NCBI GenBank assembly: GCA_022841705.1
Contig: JALHQZ010000001.1
Location: forward strand, 1,798,001-1,862,000
Source of the DNA: Pirellulales bacterium
Lineage (GTDB): Bacteria > Planctomycetota > Planctomycetia > Pirellulales > Lacipirellulaceae
Direction: 5' to 3'
DNA: 64,000 bases
The notes beneath the pieces are model-generated. The model ran no database searches. It worked only from the letters and a program-made list of their open reading frames with translations, and was not told the DNA's origin. How positions within the stretch are numbered: position 1 is the first letter of the stretch; every line of letters begins with the position of its first letter. The position numbers and the translations under genes are program-made. This document shows positions 37,836 through 47,287 of this stretch, piece by piece.

Positions 37836-39251
37836 ATGCACAATAATCTCCCCTTAGGATCCGGCTCCGCCATCGCACGACGGTGGTTCTTGCAGCAATG
37901 CGGAGTCGGGCTCGGCGCAGTGGCGGTCGAAGCACTCTGCGCGCGCAGCTCCCGCGCCACCACCCTGCCGCCGCAGCGACCAGCCACCGCCAAGAATGTG
38001 ATCTATCTCTTCATGGCAGGGGCGCCAAGCCATCTGGAACTCTTCGACAACAAGCCGCAGCTTGCCAAGTACGATGGCCAGATGCCTCCCGCCGAACTCC
38101 TTAAGGGTTATCGCGCGGCGTTCATCAACCCGAACTCCACGCTCATGGGGCCGAAGTTCAAGTTCGCCAAGCACGGCCACAGCGGAGCCGAAATCTCGGA
38201 ATTGCTGCCGCACCTCGCCAAGGTGGCCGATGACATCGCAATTGTCCGCTCCATGCAGACCGACGCGTTCAACCACGCACCGGGGCAAATTCTCATGAGC
38301 ACTGGCTCACAGCAATTCGGCAAGCCGAGCTTGGGCTCGTGGCTGATGTACGGCCTGGGGAGCGAATGCGCCGACTTACCCGGGTTCGTCGTCTTCAGCA
38401 CGGGCAACAAAGGCCCCAGCGGCGGGTGCTCGAACTGGGGCAGCGGTTTTCTGCCGACCACGCATCAAGGCGTAGAGCTGCGCACGGATAGCGACCCCGT
38501 GCTGTACCTTAACAACCCACCAGGTGTCGATCAGCGGCTGCAGCGGGCGTCGCTCGACGCCATCAACACCCTTAACCAGCAGAACCTCAGCGTGATGGGT
38601 GATCCGGAAATCGCCACCCGCATCGCCGCTTACGAAATGGCGTACCGGATGCAAGCCGCCGCGCCGGAAGCGGTGGACTTGTCGCAAGAGCCCAAACACA
38701 TTCTCGAAATGTATGGCGCCGAGCCCGGCAAACGCTCCTTCGCAAACACCTGTCTTCTCGCCCGTCGCCTCGTGGAACGGGGCGTGCGATTCGTCGAGAT
38801 TTTTCACGAAGCGTGGGACCAGCACGGCTTTCTCGTCCCCGACATCGCCGAAAATTGCGCCGCCACCGACCGCGCGTCGGCAGCCTTGATTACCGACCTC
38901 AAGCAGCGCGGGCTGCTGGACGACACGCTCGTTGTGTGGGGCGGAGAGTTCGGCCGCACGCCGATGGTCCAAGGCGACCCCAACGACCGCAGCGCCGGCC
39001 GCGACCATCACCCCAACGCCTTCACCATGTGGCTCGCCGGCGGGGGTATCAAGCCCGGCATCACGCTCGGCGAAACCGACGACTTCGGCTTCAATGTGAC
39101 CCGCGACCCCGTCCACGTGCGGGACCTGCACGCCACCCTGCTACACACGCTGGGCTTCGATCACAATCGGCTGACCTTTAAGCACCAAGGGCTCGATCAG
39201 AAACTCACAGGCGTGGTGCCGGCCCGCGTGGTGCATGAGCTTCTTGCGTAA
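37836..39251 (+). CDS. DUF1501 (sulfatase-like fold) exported protein
   Basis: Begins at the ATG 2 bp after the cytochrome-type gene; 471 residues. A twin-arginine-type leader (ARRWFLQQCGVGLGAVA) indicates Tat export, possibly after cofactor insertion. DUF1501 hallmarks are VIYLFMAGAPSHLELFDNKP, AEISELLPHLAKVADDIAIVRSM, LVVWGGEFGRTPMVQG and GRDHHPNAFTMWLAGGGIKPG. The fold is alkaline phosphatase/sulfatase-like, and conserved Asp and His residues in these motifs may bind metal. It acts with its DUF1549/DUF1553 partner in the periplasm; no substrate is established. Confidence 0.95.
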   Translation: MHNNLPLGSGSAIARRWFLQQCGVGLGAVAVEALCARSSRATTLPPQRPATAKNVIYLFMAGAPSHLELFDNKPQLAKYDGQMPPAELLKGYRAAFINPNSTLMGPKFKFAKHGHSGAEISELLPHLAKVADDIAIVRSMQTDAFNHAPGQILMSTGSQQFGKPSLGSWLMYGLGSECADLPGFVVFSTGNKGPSGGCSNWGSGFLPTTHQGVELRTDSDPVLYLNNPPGVDQRLQRASLDAINTLNQQNLSVMGDPEIATRIAAYEMAYRMQAAAPEAVDLSQEPKHILEMYGAEPGKRSFANTCLLARRLVERGVRFVEIFHEAWDQHGFLVPDIAENCAATDRASAALITDLKQRGLLDDTLVVWGGEFGRTPMVQGDPNDRSAGRDHHPNAFTMWLAGGGIKPGITLGETDDFGFNVTRDPVHVRDLHATLLHTLGFDHNRLTFKHQGLDQKLTGVVPARVVHELLA

Positions 39252-39561
39252 TGTTATGAGGGCGTGTCCCTCCGAGACGCTGGGTTAAGCCAGTTGCACA
39301 TTTCTCGACTCTTTTCGAGAATTGAAACGGCTTAGACGGGCATGTCAGTAGGCTGAGTGCTCTACGGCTCCGATGACTGAAGTGCGCTGCTCAAAAGCGT
39401 CACTAGCAGCTTCCCTTCATTCCAAACCGCAGCGACTGTCGATCTTGCCCTGTATTCGGTAATTTCTCACGGGGGTCGCTCGCCGCCGACGGGACTCCGT
39501 GTTAAACAAGACGCGTCTACTCTTCGCGGCTTCTGAAAATCCTGCTCGTTCGCACTCACTC
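39252..39561. other. 310-bp gap between DUF1501 and esterase-like genes
   Basis: Contains a small perfect hairpin (arms 39302-39308 and 39315-39321) and probably the promoter of the esterase-like gene. I see no RNA gene or credible small reading frame. Confidence 0.45.
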
Positions 39562-41724
39562 ATGCTCATTCGCCAGTTTAATCCGCTGTGCTTTCTTGCC
39601 ATTCTCGCGCTCGGCTTCGGAGAGGCCCAAGCCGCTAAGCCCGCTACTCAACCTACCGACGCCCGCCTCGGCCCGCTGGTGAATTTCCGGACCGCTTACT
39701 TCCCCTTTCACCCGCCGAAAACTTTGGCCGAGTGGGAAGTGCGCCGCGAGCGTGTAAAGCGGCAGATTCTGGTGGCGTCCGGCTTGTGGCCGATGCCTGC
39801 GCGGCCCACGCCCCGCGCCACCGTGCATACCAAGATCGACCGCGGCGATTACACGGTCGAGCATGTTTACTTCGAAAGTTACCCCGGGCAGTTCGTCACA
39901 GGCAATCTTTATCGGCCGAAGAATAGCGATGGCCAGGCGCCAGGCGTGTTGTGTCCTTACGGCCATTGGTCCAACGGTCGGTATCATCGCTGGAACGACA
40001 AAGAGTTTGCCGAGCAGCTTGCGCTTGGCGCCGAACGCTACGACCCCGCCGGCCGCTACCCGTTGCAAGCCCGCTGCGTGCAGCTGGCCAGGATGGGGTG
40101 CGTGGTCTTCATGTATGACATGCTTGGCTACAGCGATAGCAAGCAGTTTACCCAGGAGCAGATTCACGCCCCAACGGTCGAATCGATTAACGATGGCGCC
40201 GCCGAATACGGCTTCTATAGCACGGCGGCCGAAGCGCGATTGCTCGGCCCATTTGGACTGCAAACCTACAACTCGCTCTGCGCGCTCGATTGGTTCGAAA
40301 AGCTCCCCGACGTTGATCCCGAGCGCATCGCCGTCACCGGCGCCAGCGGCGGCGGGACTCAGACCTTTATTCTCTGCGCAGTTGACGAGCGGCCCAAGGT
40401 TGCGTTCCCCGTGGTGATGGTTTCCACCGCCATGCAAGGAGGCTGCGGCTGCGAGAATGCGTGCTGCCTGCGCATCGGCGCCGGGAATGTAGACTTCGCC
40501 GCGCTCATCGCCCCCCGCGCGCTCGGCATGGCGAGCGCCGACGACTGGACGCGGGACATGATCCAGCGCGGACTGCCAGAACTGCAAGCGCTCTACCGTC
40601 TCTACCACGTCGATGAGAAAGTTGACCTCGCGTCGCTCACGCAGTACCCGCACAACTACAACTTCGCCAGCCGCGCGGCGATGTACCCGTGGCTCAATCG
40701 TCACCTGTCAATCGGCGCCGCGGAGCCAATCGTCGAGCGAGATTTCCAGCCGCTTACCCCCGAGGAACTGTGCGTGTGGAATGATGAGCATCCCGCGCCT
40801 CCCGCTGGCCGCGAGCATGAAGTCAAGCTGCTCCGCACCATGGAGCGGCTGGGTGCTGAAGCGCTTAACAAGTTCACGCCGCACGATGCGCAAAGCCTCG
40901 AGAAGTATCGCTCGATGGTGCGCGGCGCGCTGGAAGTGATGGTTGGTCATCAACCGGTCGAAGCCGACGACGTCACCGCCACGATGGAAAAGCCTGTCGC
41001 CCTCGACACCTTCAACCGACAGGAAATCACCGTGGAGCGACCGGCGAGCGGCGAACAGATCAACTCGGTGCTTGTCACGCCACAAGCAATCCCGAGCGGT
41101 TTGATCGTGTGGTTGAGCGACCATGGGACCAACGATGTCATCTCTGCCGAAGGGAAAATCTCGGCGCCAGCCCAGCGACTGCTCGACGCCAACGTCGCGA
41201 TCATCGCCATCGATCCCTTTGACAAAGCCGCCACAGAGATGCGCGTGATCGATGATCCTCGGCCCGTTCCCTCTCTCACACTCGGCTATAATCGCACGCT
41301 GGTAGCTCAGCGAACGGCCGATGTACTCACTTTGCTCGACTTCTTGCGCAAACAACGTCCGATCATTAAGCCGATCGCCCTGTACGCGCGGGACCATTCG
41401 GCGCCCTACGCCGCTGCAGCCGCTGCGCTCGCTGGAGATAAGCTCGCCGCCGTTGCGATTGAGGACGCCGACTTCCGCTTCGCCGACGTGAAATCGTGGC
41501 GTTCCCCGCAGTTCTTGCCGGGCGCCGTGAAGTATGGCGATCTTCCTGGTATGCTGGCCCTTGTGGCGCCGCGGCCCCTCTGGATCGCCGCCAGTGCCGA
41601 GCCGGTCGTCACCCGCACCGCCTACTCGGCCGCTGGCGCCGATACGAATTTCGTCACCCGCGAACGTAAACAATCAGCGGGCGAATCAATCGATTTTCTT
41701 CTCCAGCAACTTAATCGTCCTTAA
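39562..41724 (+). CDS. Secreted alpha/beta-hydrolase with duplicated domain (carbohydrate esterase-like)
   Basis: Start at the ATG at 39562 gives 720 residues with a signal peptide to about residue 26. The N-terminal hydrolase (about 60-400) has the nucleophile elbow GASGGG with Ser262, preceded by [14 protein letters not shown] and followed by [16 protein letters not shown], whose His may complete the triad. A second alpha/beta domain (about 500-700) has the same general layout, but the elbow region reads [12 protein letters not shown], without G-x-S-x-G, so it looks catalytically degenerate. The protein resembles acetylxylan or glucuronoyl esterase-like enzymes and may deacetylate pectin. 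It is 11 bp ahead of the isomerase-like gene. Confidence 0.75.
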   Translation: MLIRQFNPLCFLAILALGFGEAQAAKPATQPTDARLGPLVNFRTAYFPFHPPKTLAEWEVRRERVKRQILVASGLWPMPARPTPRATVHTKIDRGDYTVEHVYFESYPGQFVTGNLYRPKNSDGQAPGVLCPYGHWSNGRYHRWNDKEFAEQLALGAERYDPAGRYPLQARCVQLARMGCVVFMYDMLGYSDSKQFTQEQIHAPTVESINDGAAEYGFYSTAAEARLLGPFGLQTYNSLCALDWFEKLPDVDPERIAVTGASGGGTQTFILCAVDERPKVAFPVVMVSTAMQGGCGCENACCLRIGAGNVDFAALIAPRALGMASADDWTRDMIQRGLPELQALYRLYHVDEKVDLASLTQYPHNYNFASRAAMYPWLNRHLSIGAAEPIVERDFQPLTPEELCVWNDEHPAPPAGREHEVKLLRTMERLGAEALNKFTPHDAQSLEKYRSMVRGALEVMVGHQPVEADDVTATMEKPVALDTFNRQEITVERPASGEQINSVLVTPQAIPSGLIVWLSDHGTNDVISAEGKISAPAQRLLDANVAIIAIDPFDKAATEMRVIDDPRPVPSLTLGYNRTLVAQRTADVLTLLDFLRKQRPIIKPIALYARDHSAPYAAAAAALAGDKLAAVAIEDADFRFADVKSWRSPQFLPGAVKYGDLPGMLALVAPRPLWIAASAEPVVTRTAYSAAGADTNFVTRERKQSAGESIDFLLQQLNRP

Positions 41725-41735
41725 CAATTACAATT

Positions 41736-43352
41736 ATGAATACTGGCTCCAAGCGAGTTCAACTCATCGCCAGCGGCGACCAACGCCTCTCCGCCAACCA
41801 GCGCTGCTGGCCCGCGCAGCAGGAACTCGAACGCACCCTCGCTGCCGCGCTGAGCGCTGCCGGGTACGAGCTCGTCCGCGCGCATCAATACAACGCCGCC
41901 GAGAAGCACGGCTTCATCTCCAGCCAGCGGCAAGGGATGGAGGTCTTTCGCACGATCGACCCGAACGCTCCGCTGATCGTCGCCGAAGCGGTCTGGCAGT
42001 ACAGCCATCACGTGCTCGCCGGGCTCACCACGCATCGCGGGCCGATTCTCACCCTCGCCAACTGGTCGGGCACTTGGCCGGGGCTGGTGGGGATGCTCAA
42101 CCTTAACGGCTCGCTCACCAAAGCGGGCGTGAAGTATTCCACCCTCTGGAGCGAAGACTTTACCGACGAATATTTCACCAGCCGCCTCAATACTTGGCTC
42201 GCCACCGGCTCGTGTAACCACGAGCGCCGCCATGTGCGAGAACTGCGCGACGTGAAGTTGCCCGCCGAGGCCCGTGAGTTGGGCGCAAAACTTGCCGCCG
42301 AGCTCAAAGGCAACAAGGCAATTATGGGCGTCTTCGACGAAGGCTGCATGGGGATGTTCAACGCCATCATCCCCGATCATCTGCTGCATCCGACCGGTGT
42401 CTTCAAGGAACGCCTCAGCCAATCGGCGCTGTACTACGAAACCACTCAAGTCTCGGACGCCGAAGCCCGGGCCGTCTACGATTGGTTCCTCAGCCACGGC
42501 ATGAAGTTCCACACTGGCCCGAATCATGCCGAGCATCTCACCGAAGCGCAGATTCTGCTCCAGTGCAAAACCTACATCGCCGCCGTCAGACTTGCCGATG
42601 ACTTCGGCTGCGCGACAATCGGCATCCAATACCAGCAGGGCTTGAAAGACTTGTTGCCGGCGAGCGATTTGGTCGAGGGCACACTCAACAACCGCGAGCG
42701 CCCGCCGGTCCGCAGCCGCGACGGCCAGCGCGTCCTCTACGAGAACGAACCATTGCCGCACTTCAACGAAGTGGACGAATGCGCCGGGCTCGACGGCCTC
42801 ATTACCTACCGCGTGCAAAGTGCGCTCGGTCAACCCGTAGAGAACACCCTGCACGATGTCCGCTGGGCCGACAAGGATCACAGCGGCACGACCAGCGAAT
42901 ACGTCTGGGTCTTCGAAATCAGCGGTTCCGCGCCGCCAGCGCACTTCATTGGCGGCTGGGGGGGCGCTGAGGGTTTCCGCCAACCGGCCATGTACTTCCC
43001 CAACGGCGGCAGCACGCTCCGCGGAATATCGAAGCCGGGCGAAATCGTCTGGTCCCGCATCTACGTGGAAGACAACGCCCTCGCGATTGACCTCGGCCGC
43101 GGCAGCGTGGTGAAACTGCCCCGCGCCGAAACCGAACGCCGCTGGCAAGCAACCACCCCCGAGTGGCCCATTATGCACGCCGTCCTCCATGGCGTCTCGC
43201 GCGACCAACTGATGGCCCAGCACAAGAGCAACCACATCCAAGTCAACTACGCCACCAGCGCCGCCGAGGCGGACCGCTCGCTCGCCGTGAAAGCCGCGAT
43301 GGCGGAATCGTTGGGTTTGCGAGTCAGATTATGCGGCAATTGTGGCGTATAG
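41736..43352 (+). CDS. L-fucose isomerase-family protein (second member)
   Basis: A 538-residue protein. The N-terminal half ([20 protein letters not shown]) contains an Asp-Glu pair similar to metal-binding positions of FucI/AraA enzymes, and the C-terminal [13 protein letters not shown] resembles the FucI ending with a conserved His. Residues 340-520 form the beta-rich C-terminal domain. It is longer than the operon isomerase at 24112 and shares little obvious sequence with it. It may isomerise L-fucose, L-rhamnose-like or arabinose-like sugars from pectin. It sits between an esterase and a rhamnosidase gene. No signal peptide is visible, so action is cytoplasmic. Confidence 0.75.
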   Translation: MNTGSKRVQLIASGDQRLSANQRCWPAQQELERTLAAALSAAGYELVRAHQYNAAEKHGFISSQRQGMEVFRTIDPNAPLIVAEAVWQYSHHVLAGLTTHRGPILTLANWSGTWPGLVGMLNLNGSLTKAGVKYSTLWSEDFTDEYFTSRLNTWLATGSCNHERRHVRELRDVKLPAEARELGAKLAAELKGNKAIMGVFDEGCMGMFNAIIPDHLLHPTGVFKERLSQSALYYETTQVSDAEARAVYDWFLSHGMKFHTGPNHAEHLTEAQILLQCKTYIAAVRLADDFGCATIGIQYQQGLKDLLPASDLVEGTLNNRERPPVRSRDGQRVLYENEPLPHFNEVDECAGLDGLITYRVQSALGQPVENTLHDVRWADKDHSGTTSEYVWVFEISGSAPPAHFIGGWGGAEGFRQPAMYFPNGGSTLRGISKPGEIVWSRIYVEDNALAIDLGRGSVVKLPRAETERRWQATTPEWPIMHAVLHGVSRDQLMAQHKSNHIQVNYATSAAEADRSLAVKAAMAESLGLRVRLCGNCGV

Positions 43353-43360
43353 CTGTTCCA

Positions 43361-43445
43361 TCAGCCGGCAGACGCTAGCCTCCGGTTCGCGTAAAATGGG
43401 TGAAAATCAATCAATCACGACCGGAGGCTAGCGCCTGCCGGCTGA
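43361..43445. repeat. Dispersed long inverted repeat, copy A
   Basis: Arms 43361-43385 and 43421-43445 pair over 25 bp with one mismatch around a 35-nt loop. Two related elements lie at 53688-53771 and 63261-63343. It separates the isomerase-like gene from the rhamnosidase gene and could act as a bidirectional terminator. Confidence 0.85.
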
Positions 43446-43466
43446 TTTTCTCATCAGGAGCTCATC

Positions 43467-46166
43467 TTGATCCATCGCCCGCTCGTGCTGCTCTTCGCGC
43501 TCGCTTCGCCGTTGTGCGCCGCCCTCACCATCACAAACCCTACCTGCGAGTTCGCCGCCGATCCGCTCGGTGTCGATATCGCTACCCCGCGACTCTCTTG
43601 GCAAGTCGCCAGCGAAGAGCGCGGCGCCAAACAAACGGCATATCAATTGCTCGTTGCGTCCTCGCCGGAACTCTTGGCAGCAGGGCAGGGGGATCTGTGG
43701 GATTCGGGACGAATTGAATCCACCAACACCGTACTCGTGCCCTACGCCGGCAAACCGCTCACAACTTCGCAACAAGTTTTTTGGAGTGTCCGCTCCTGGA
43801 ACGAACGTGACGAACCAAGTGAATGGAGTGCGCCCGCCACCTGGACGATGGGCGTGCTAAAGCCCGAGGATTGGAAAGCCCGGTGGATCGTGGCGCCGTG
43901 GCAAACCGAATCGATCCTCATGCGGACGGAGTTCCCCGCGCGCGTCGCCGTGAAGCGGGCCGTCGTGCATGTCTGCGGGCTGGGGCAGTTCGAGCTGTTC
44001 CTCAACGGCCGCAAGGTGGGCGACAATCTGATCGCGCCCGGCTGGAGCAAGTACAATCGCACCTGCTTGTACGAAACGCACGATGTCACCGCGCTCTTGT
44101 CGCCGGGGGAAAACGCCCTCGGCATCGCGCTCGGCGATGGCATGCACCACACGGAACGGCGCCACCGCTTCAGCAAGTTCCAAGGCACCTTTGGGCCGCA
44201 GCGCGCTATCGTGCAACTTGAGATCGAATACGCCGATGGCGAGCGGCAGCTCGTGACGAGTGACGACTTGTGGCGCTGCACGCCGGGGCCCGTCACGTTC
44301 AGCGATATTTACGGCGGCGAAGATTTTGATGCGCGCAAAAACCCACGCGGGTGGAAGTCTGCTGGGTTCGACGATTCTGCTTGGCCCAATGCGGTTATTC
44401 TGGTGGGGTCCAGCGACGGGCTGCGCGGTCTGTGTAGTTCCGCTCCGCCGATCCGCGCGATTGAGGAAATCTCACCCGTTGCTCGCAAACAGTTCGGCGA
44501 GCGGCAGGAAGTGATCGACCTCGGCCAGAACGCCTCGTTCATGCCGCGCATCACCGTCACCGGCCCGGCTGGCAGCACCGTGCGGCTCACCCATGCCGAG
44601 GTAGTGCGGGAAGATGGCGCGATCGACCGCGGCACTTGCGGCGGCAATCGCGGCCCCGCCTACTGGCAGTACACCAAGGCGACCGACCAGCCAGAAACCT
44701 GGTTCCCGCAATTCTTCTACGCCGGCTGCCGTTATTTGCAGCTCGATAAACTGCCGGCAGATAACTCACCCGTTCTCCCGCAAGTCACCAAGTTAACCGG
44801 CGTGGTCGTTCACTCCGCCGCCAAGCCCGCAGGCGAGTTCGCCTGCTCAAACGAACTACTGAACCGCATTCGCACGCTCGTCCGCTGGGCGCAGCGCTCC
44901 AACCTGGTCAGCGTGCTCACCGATTGCCCGCACCGCGAAAAGCTCGGCTGGCTCGAGCAGTACCATCTCAACGGCCCCGGCGTGCGGTACGAGTTCGCCG
45001 CCGATCGCATCTTCATCAAGGGGATGCGCGACATGGCCGACTCGCAGCTCGACACCGGCCTGGTGCCCAACATCGCCCCCGAGTATGTGGTGTTCGACGG
45101 CACGTTCCGCGCCGCCGCCGAGTGGGGCTCAGCCGTCATCCTCGTGCCGTGGCAACACTACGAATCAACCGGCGATGCATCGCTGCTCCGCGATTACTAC
45201 CCCGTGATGCAGCGCTATCTCGACTATCTCACGTCGAGAGCGACCAACCACTATCTGGAGGAAGGCCTCGGCGATTGGTACGACATCGGCCCCGAGAAGC
45301 CCGGCTTCTCACAGCTTACCCCCCCGCGCATCACCGCCACCGCGTTTTACTTTCACGCCGCCGAGCATCTGGCCAAGATCGCCCAGCTGTTGGGCAATCC
45401 GGAAGATGCCCAGCGCTACCAAAAGCTTGCAGCCGACATCCGCGCCGCGTGGGTGCAGGAGTTTCGTCACCCCGATGGCAGCTACGCCACCAAGAGCCAG
45501 TGCGCCCACGCGATGGCGCTCGAGTTTGGCCTCGCTGAGCCGCAAGATCGCCCCAAGACTTTGGCCGCCTTGGTCAGCGACATCCGCGAGCGCGACCACT
45601 CCACCACCGCCGGCGACGTCGGCTTCCGCTATGAGCTCGAAGCCCTCGCCCACGGCGGCCACTCGGACGTGATCTACAAGATGATCAATCAAGACAGCCG
45701 CCCCGGCTACGGCTACCAGCTTAAGTCTGGCGCCACGGCGCTGACCGAAGCGTGGGACGCCAACCACACATCCTCGCACAACCACTTCATGCTCGGCCAC
45801 ATCACCGAGTGGTTCTACAAACACCTCGCGGGAATCGCCCCCGACCCCGCCTCCCCGGGTTACGCCAATATTATCATCGCCCCCCAGCCCGTGGGCGATT
45901 TGAAGTGGGTTGAAGCGACGCATCACACCATCCGCGGCCCCGTGCATGTGCGATGGGAACGCGATGGAGAAGCGCTGACGCTTGATGTGACGGTTCCTGC
46001 GAATACTACGGCGACTGTGAAACTACCGAACGAAAAGGGCGCCAATGTGACCGAAGCGGGGCGAGCGATCAATCAAGCGCCCGGCGTGAAGGTGCTGCCC
46101 GCCGAAGGCGACCGCGCAGTGCTGCAAATTGAGTCAGGGAAGTATCGGTTTCTGGTAGGAGGGTGA
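43467..46166 (+). CDS. Secreted GH78 alpha-L-rhamnosidase (first copy)
   Basis: A TTG start preceded by CAGGAG at 43455-43460 yields 899 residues with a signal peptide (about 1-17). The N-terminal beta-domains start with PRLSWQV and CGLGQFELFLNGRKVGDN, as in bacterial rhamnosidases. The (alpha/alpha)6 domain has LTDCPHREKLGW, with the following acidic residues of the active site, and GATALTEAWDA, which carries the catalytic Glu. The C-terminal beta-sandwich ends with PVGDLKWVEATHHTIRGPV. GH78 enzymes remove alpha-L-rhamnose, for example from rhamnogalacturonan. It is the last gene of the 39.5-46.2 kb run. Confidence 0.93.
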   Translation: MIHRPLVLLFALASPLCAALTITNPTCEFAADPLGVDIATPRLSWQVASEERGAKQTAYQLLVASSPELLAAGQGDLWDSGRIESTNTVLVPYAGKPLTTSQQVFWSVRSWNERDEPSEWSAPATWTMGVLKPEDWKARWIVAPWQTESILMRTEFPARVAVKRAVVHVCGLGQFELFLNGRKVGDNLIAPGWSKYNRTCLYETHDVTALLSPGENALGIALGDGMHHTERRHRFSKFQGTFGPQRAIVQLEIEYADGERQLVTSDDLWRCTPGPVTFSDIYGGEDFDARKNPRGWKSAGFDDSAWPNAVILVGSSDGLRGLCSSAPPIRAIEEISPVARKQFGERQEVIDLGQNASFMPRITVTGPAGSTVRLTHAEVVREDGAIDRGTCGGNRGPAYWQYTKATDQPETWFPQFFYAGCRYLQLDKLPADNSPVLPQVTKLTGVVVHSAAKPAGEFACSNELLNRIRTLVRWAQRSNLVSVLTDCPHREKLGWLEQYHLNGPGVRYEFAADRIFIKGMRDMADSQLDTGLVPNIAPEYVVFDGTFRAAAEWGSAVILVPWQHYESTGDASLLRDYYPVMQRYLDYLTSRATNHYLEEGLGDWYDIGPEKPGFSQLTPPRITATAFYFHAAEHLAKIAQLLGNPEDAQRYQKLAADIRAAWVQEFRHPDGSYATKSQCAHAMALEFGLAEPQDRPKTLAALVSDIRERDHSTTAGDVGFRYELEALAHGGHSDVIYKMINQDSRPGYGYQLKSGATALTEAWDANHTSSHNHFMLGHITEWFYKHLAGIAPDPASPGYANIIIAPQPVGDLKWVEATHHTIRGPVHVRWERDGEALTLDVTVPANTTATVKLPNEKGANVTEAGRAINQAPGVKVLPAEGDRAVLQIESGKYRFLVGG

Positions 46167-46272
46167 ACTCTATAGGGTGGGTTATCCGCATTTGCAGTAA
46201 CCCACCACGGGTGTCGATTGATCTCGTCCCTCAGATTGCCGCAGCGCGGCCAATCCGCCCTACGTTGCGTTG

Positions 46273-46752
46273 TCACGGATACAACTTCATCAGAGCCTCG
46301 CAACATTTATCTCTTAAGTCCTCAAGCTCACTAAAACGCTGTTTGCGGAGCAAGCCTAACGCCTCAGCACTCACGCTCTTCCTAAGCGGCGAGTCGGCGT
46401 CGAGAGCTTTCAGGTACTTGGCGATCATTTCGAGATCAAGGTTCACACCAAGTGCATGGTAGTGCGGAGAGATATGGTTAAACGTCGAATAACTTTGACA
46501 GCGAACCCATGATGCCTTCGCCTTTTCCAAACCACTCGCCGCTAGTTCTGAAAAGAGTGTCTCCTTGATGGTGGTCGTCGTATGCAAAAAGAAATAAGTC
46601 GTAACACTCTTCTCCTTGCCCGAGTTCAAGTCAACGTAATTGTGAACCGAAACCCACGGAACCAATGGCGCTATGAGCAGCAACCCAGCAAGAATAGCGA
46701 TGAGCGCCGCCAGTAGCGATTTGTGTGTTATTAAGCGTCGAGCGAAAGCCAT
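46273..46752 (-). CDS. Small single-pass membrane protein of unknown function
   Basis: I favour the Met at 46752 (159 residues); an upstream Met at 46827 would give 184. One strong hydrophobic helix lies near the N-terminus (LLAALIAILAGLLLIAPLVP), followed by a soluble, mostly helical domain of about 125 residues. No recognised family. It stands alone between two rhamnosidase genes on opposite strands, and its codon use is lower in GC than theirs, suggesting a different history. Function unknown. Confidence 0.55.
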   Translation of the reverse strand: MAFARRLITHKSLLAALIAILAGLLLIAPLVPWVSVHNYVDLNSGKEKSVTTYFFLHTTTTIKETLFSELAASGLEKAKASWVRCQSYSTFNHISPHYHALGVNLDLEMIAKYLKALDADSPLRKSVSAEALGLLRKQRFSELEDLRDKCCEALMKLYP

Positions 46753-47287
46753 AGCTTCATATTCGACGGATGCGATCAAAAAATCAACCATCGCCAGACT
46801 CCAAGACTCCTCATCTCGCCCTGTCAAGTGCTATTTGTAGCCACTTAAAATTCCAAAAGTTTTTTGAAAATCGGACTAGAATGTAGCCACTCCGCACTAT
46901 ACAAATAATCACGCACGCCACACGGCGCCGCACAAGTGCGGGACACTCGAGGGTTCAGAGAATGCCTGCGCGGCCGCGCAGGCGAACCTTCAGCAAGAGT
47001 GCTCCTAAAATTAGGCGCCCAGTAGCGTGCAGGGTTCGAAAATGAAGGGTCCGAGCTCGCGCTAATCCCCAGCGCTTGCCGCGCCGAGGGACCGTTTTCT
47101 CTCGGCGCCCGACCGATTTCCGATCTCTTGCGGGGGGATTCAGATGGGGCGCCTCATCGTTTTATCTTTCAACGACAAAATACAGAGGGCAAACTGCCAA
47201 TCATTGAGAATTAACCGTTAGCCGTGGGCCCCGTTCTTCGAGAATCGGGCCCGCGCGTTTTAACCACCCCAGAACAAACCTATCGCG
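46753..47287. other. Structured intergenic region between small membrane protein and GH78 gene
   Basis: This gap of about 535 bp holds several hairpins: 46928-46941 (6-bp arms), a perfect 20-bp palindrome at 46964-46983, 47081-47108 (11-bp arms, one mismatch) and 47224-47254 (14-bp arms, three mismatches, 3-nt loop). The last lies just past the stop of the GH78 gene on the - strand and may terminate it. No convincing protein gene was seen. Confidence 0.55.
47224..47254 (-). terminator. Possible terminator after the second GH78 gene
   Basis: A GC-rich stem (arms 47224-47237 and 47241-47254, three mismatches) lies 34 bp beyond the GH78 stop codon in the direction of transcription. There is no obvious T-run, so intrinsic termination is uncertain. 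Confidence 0.4.

Noticed and set aside
41721..43241. A 506-codon - strand reading frame
   Set aside because: Antisense to the isomerase-like gene at 41736, which has clear family motifs; composition is that of a shadow frame.
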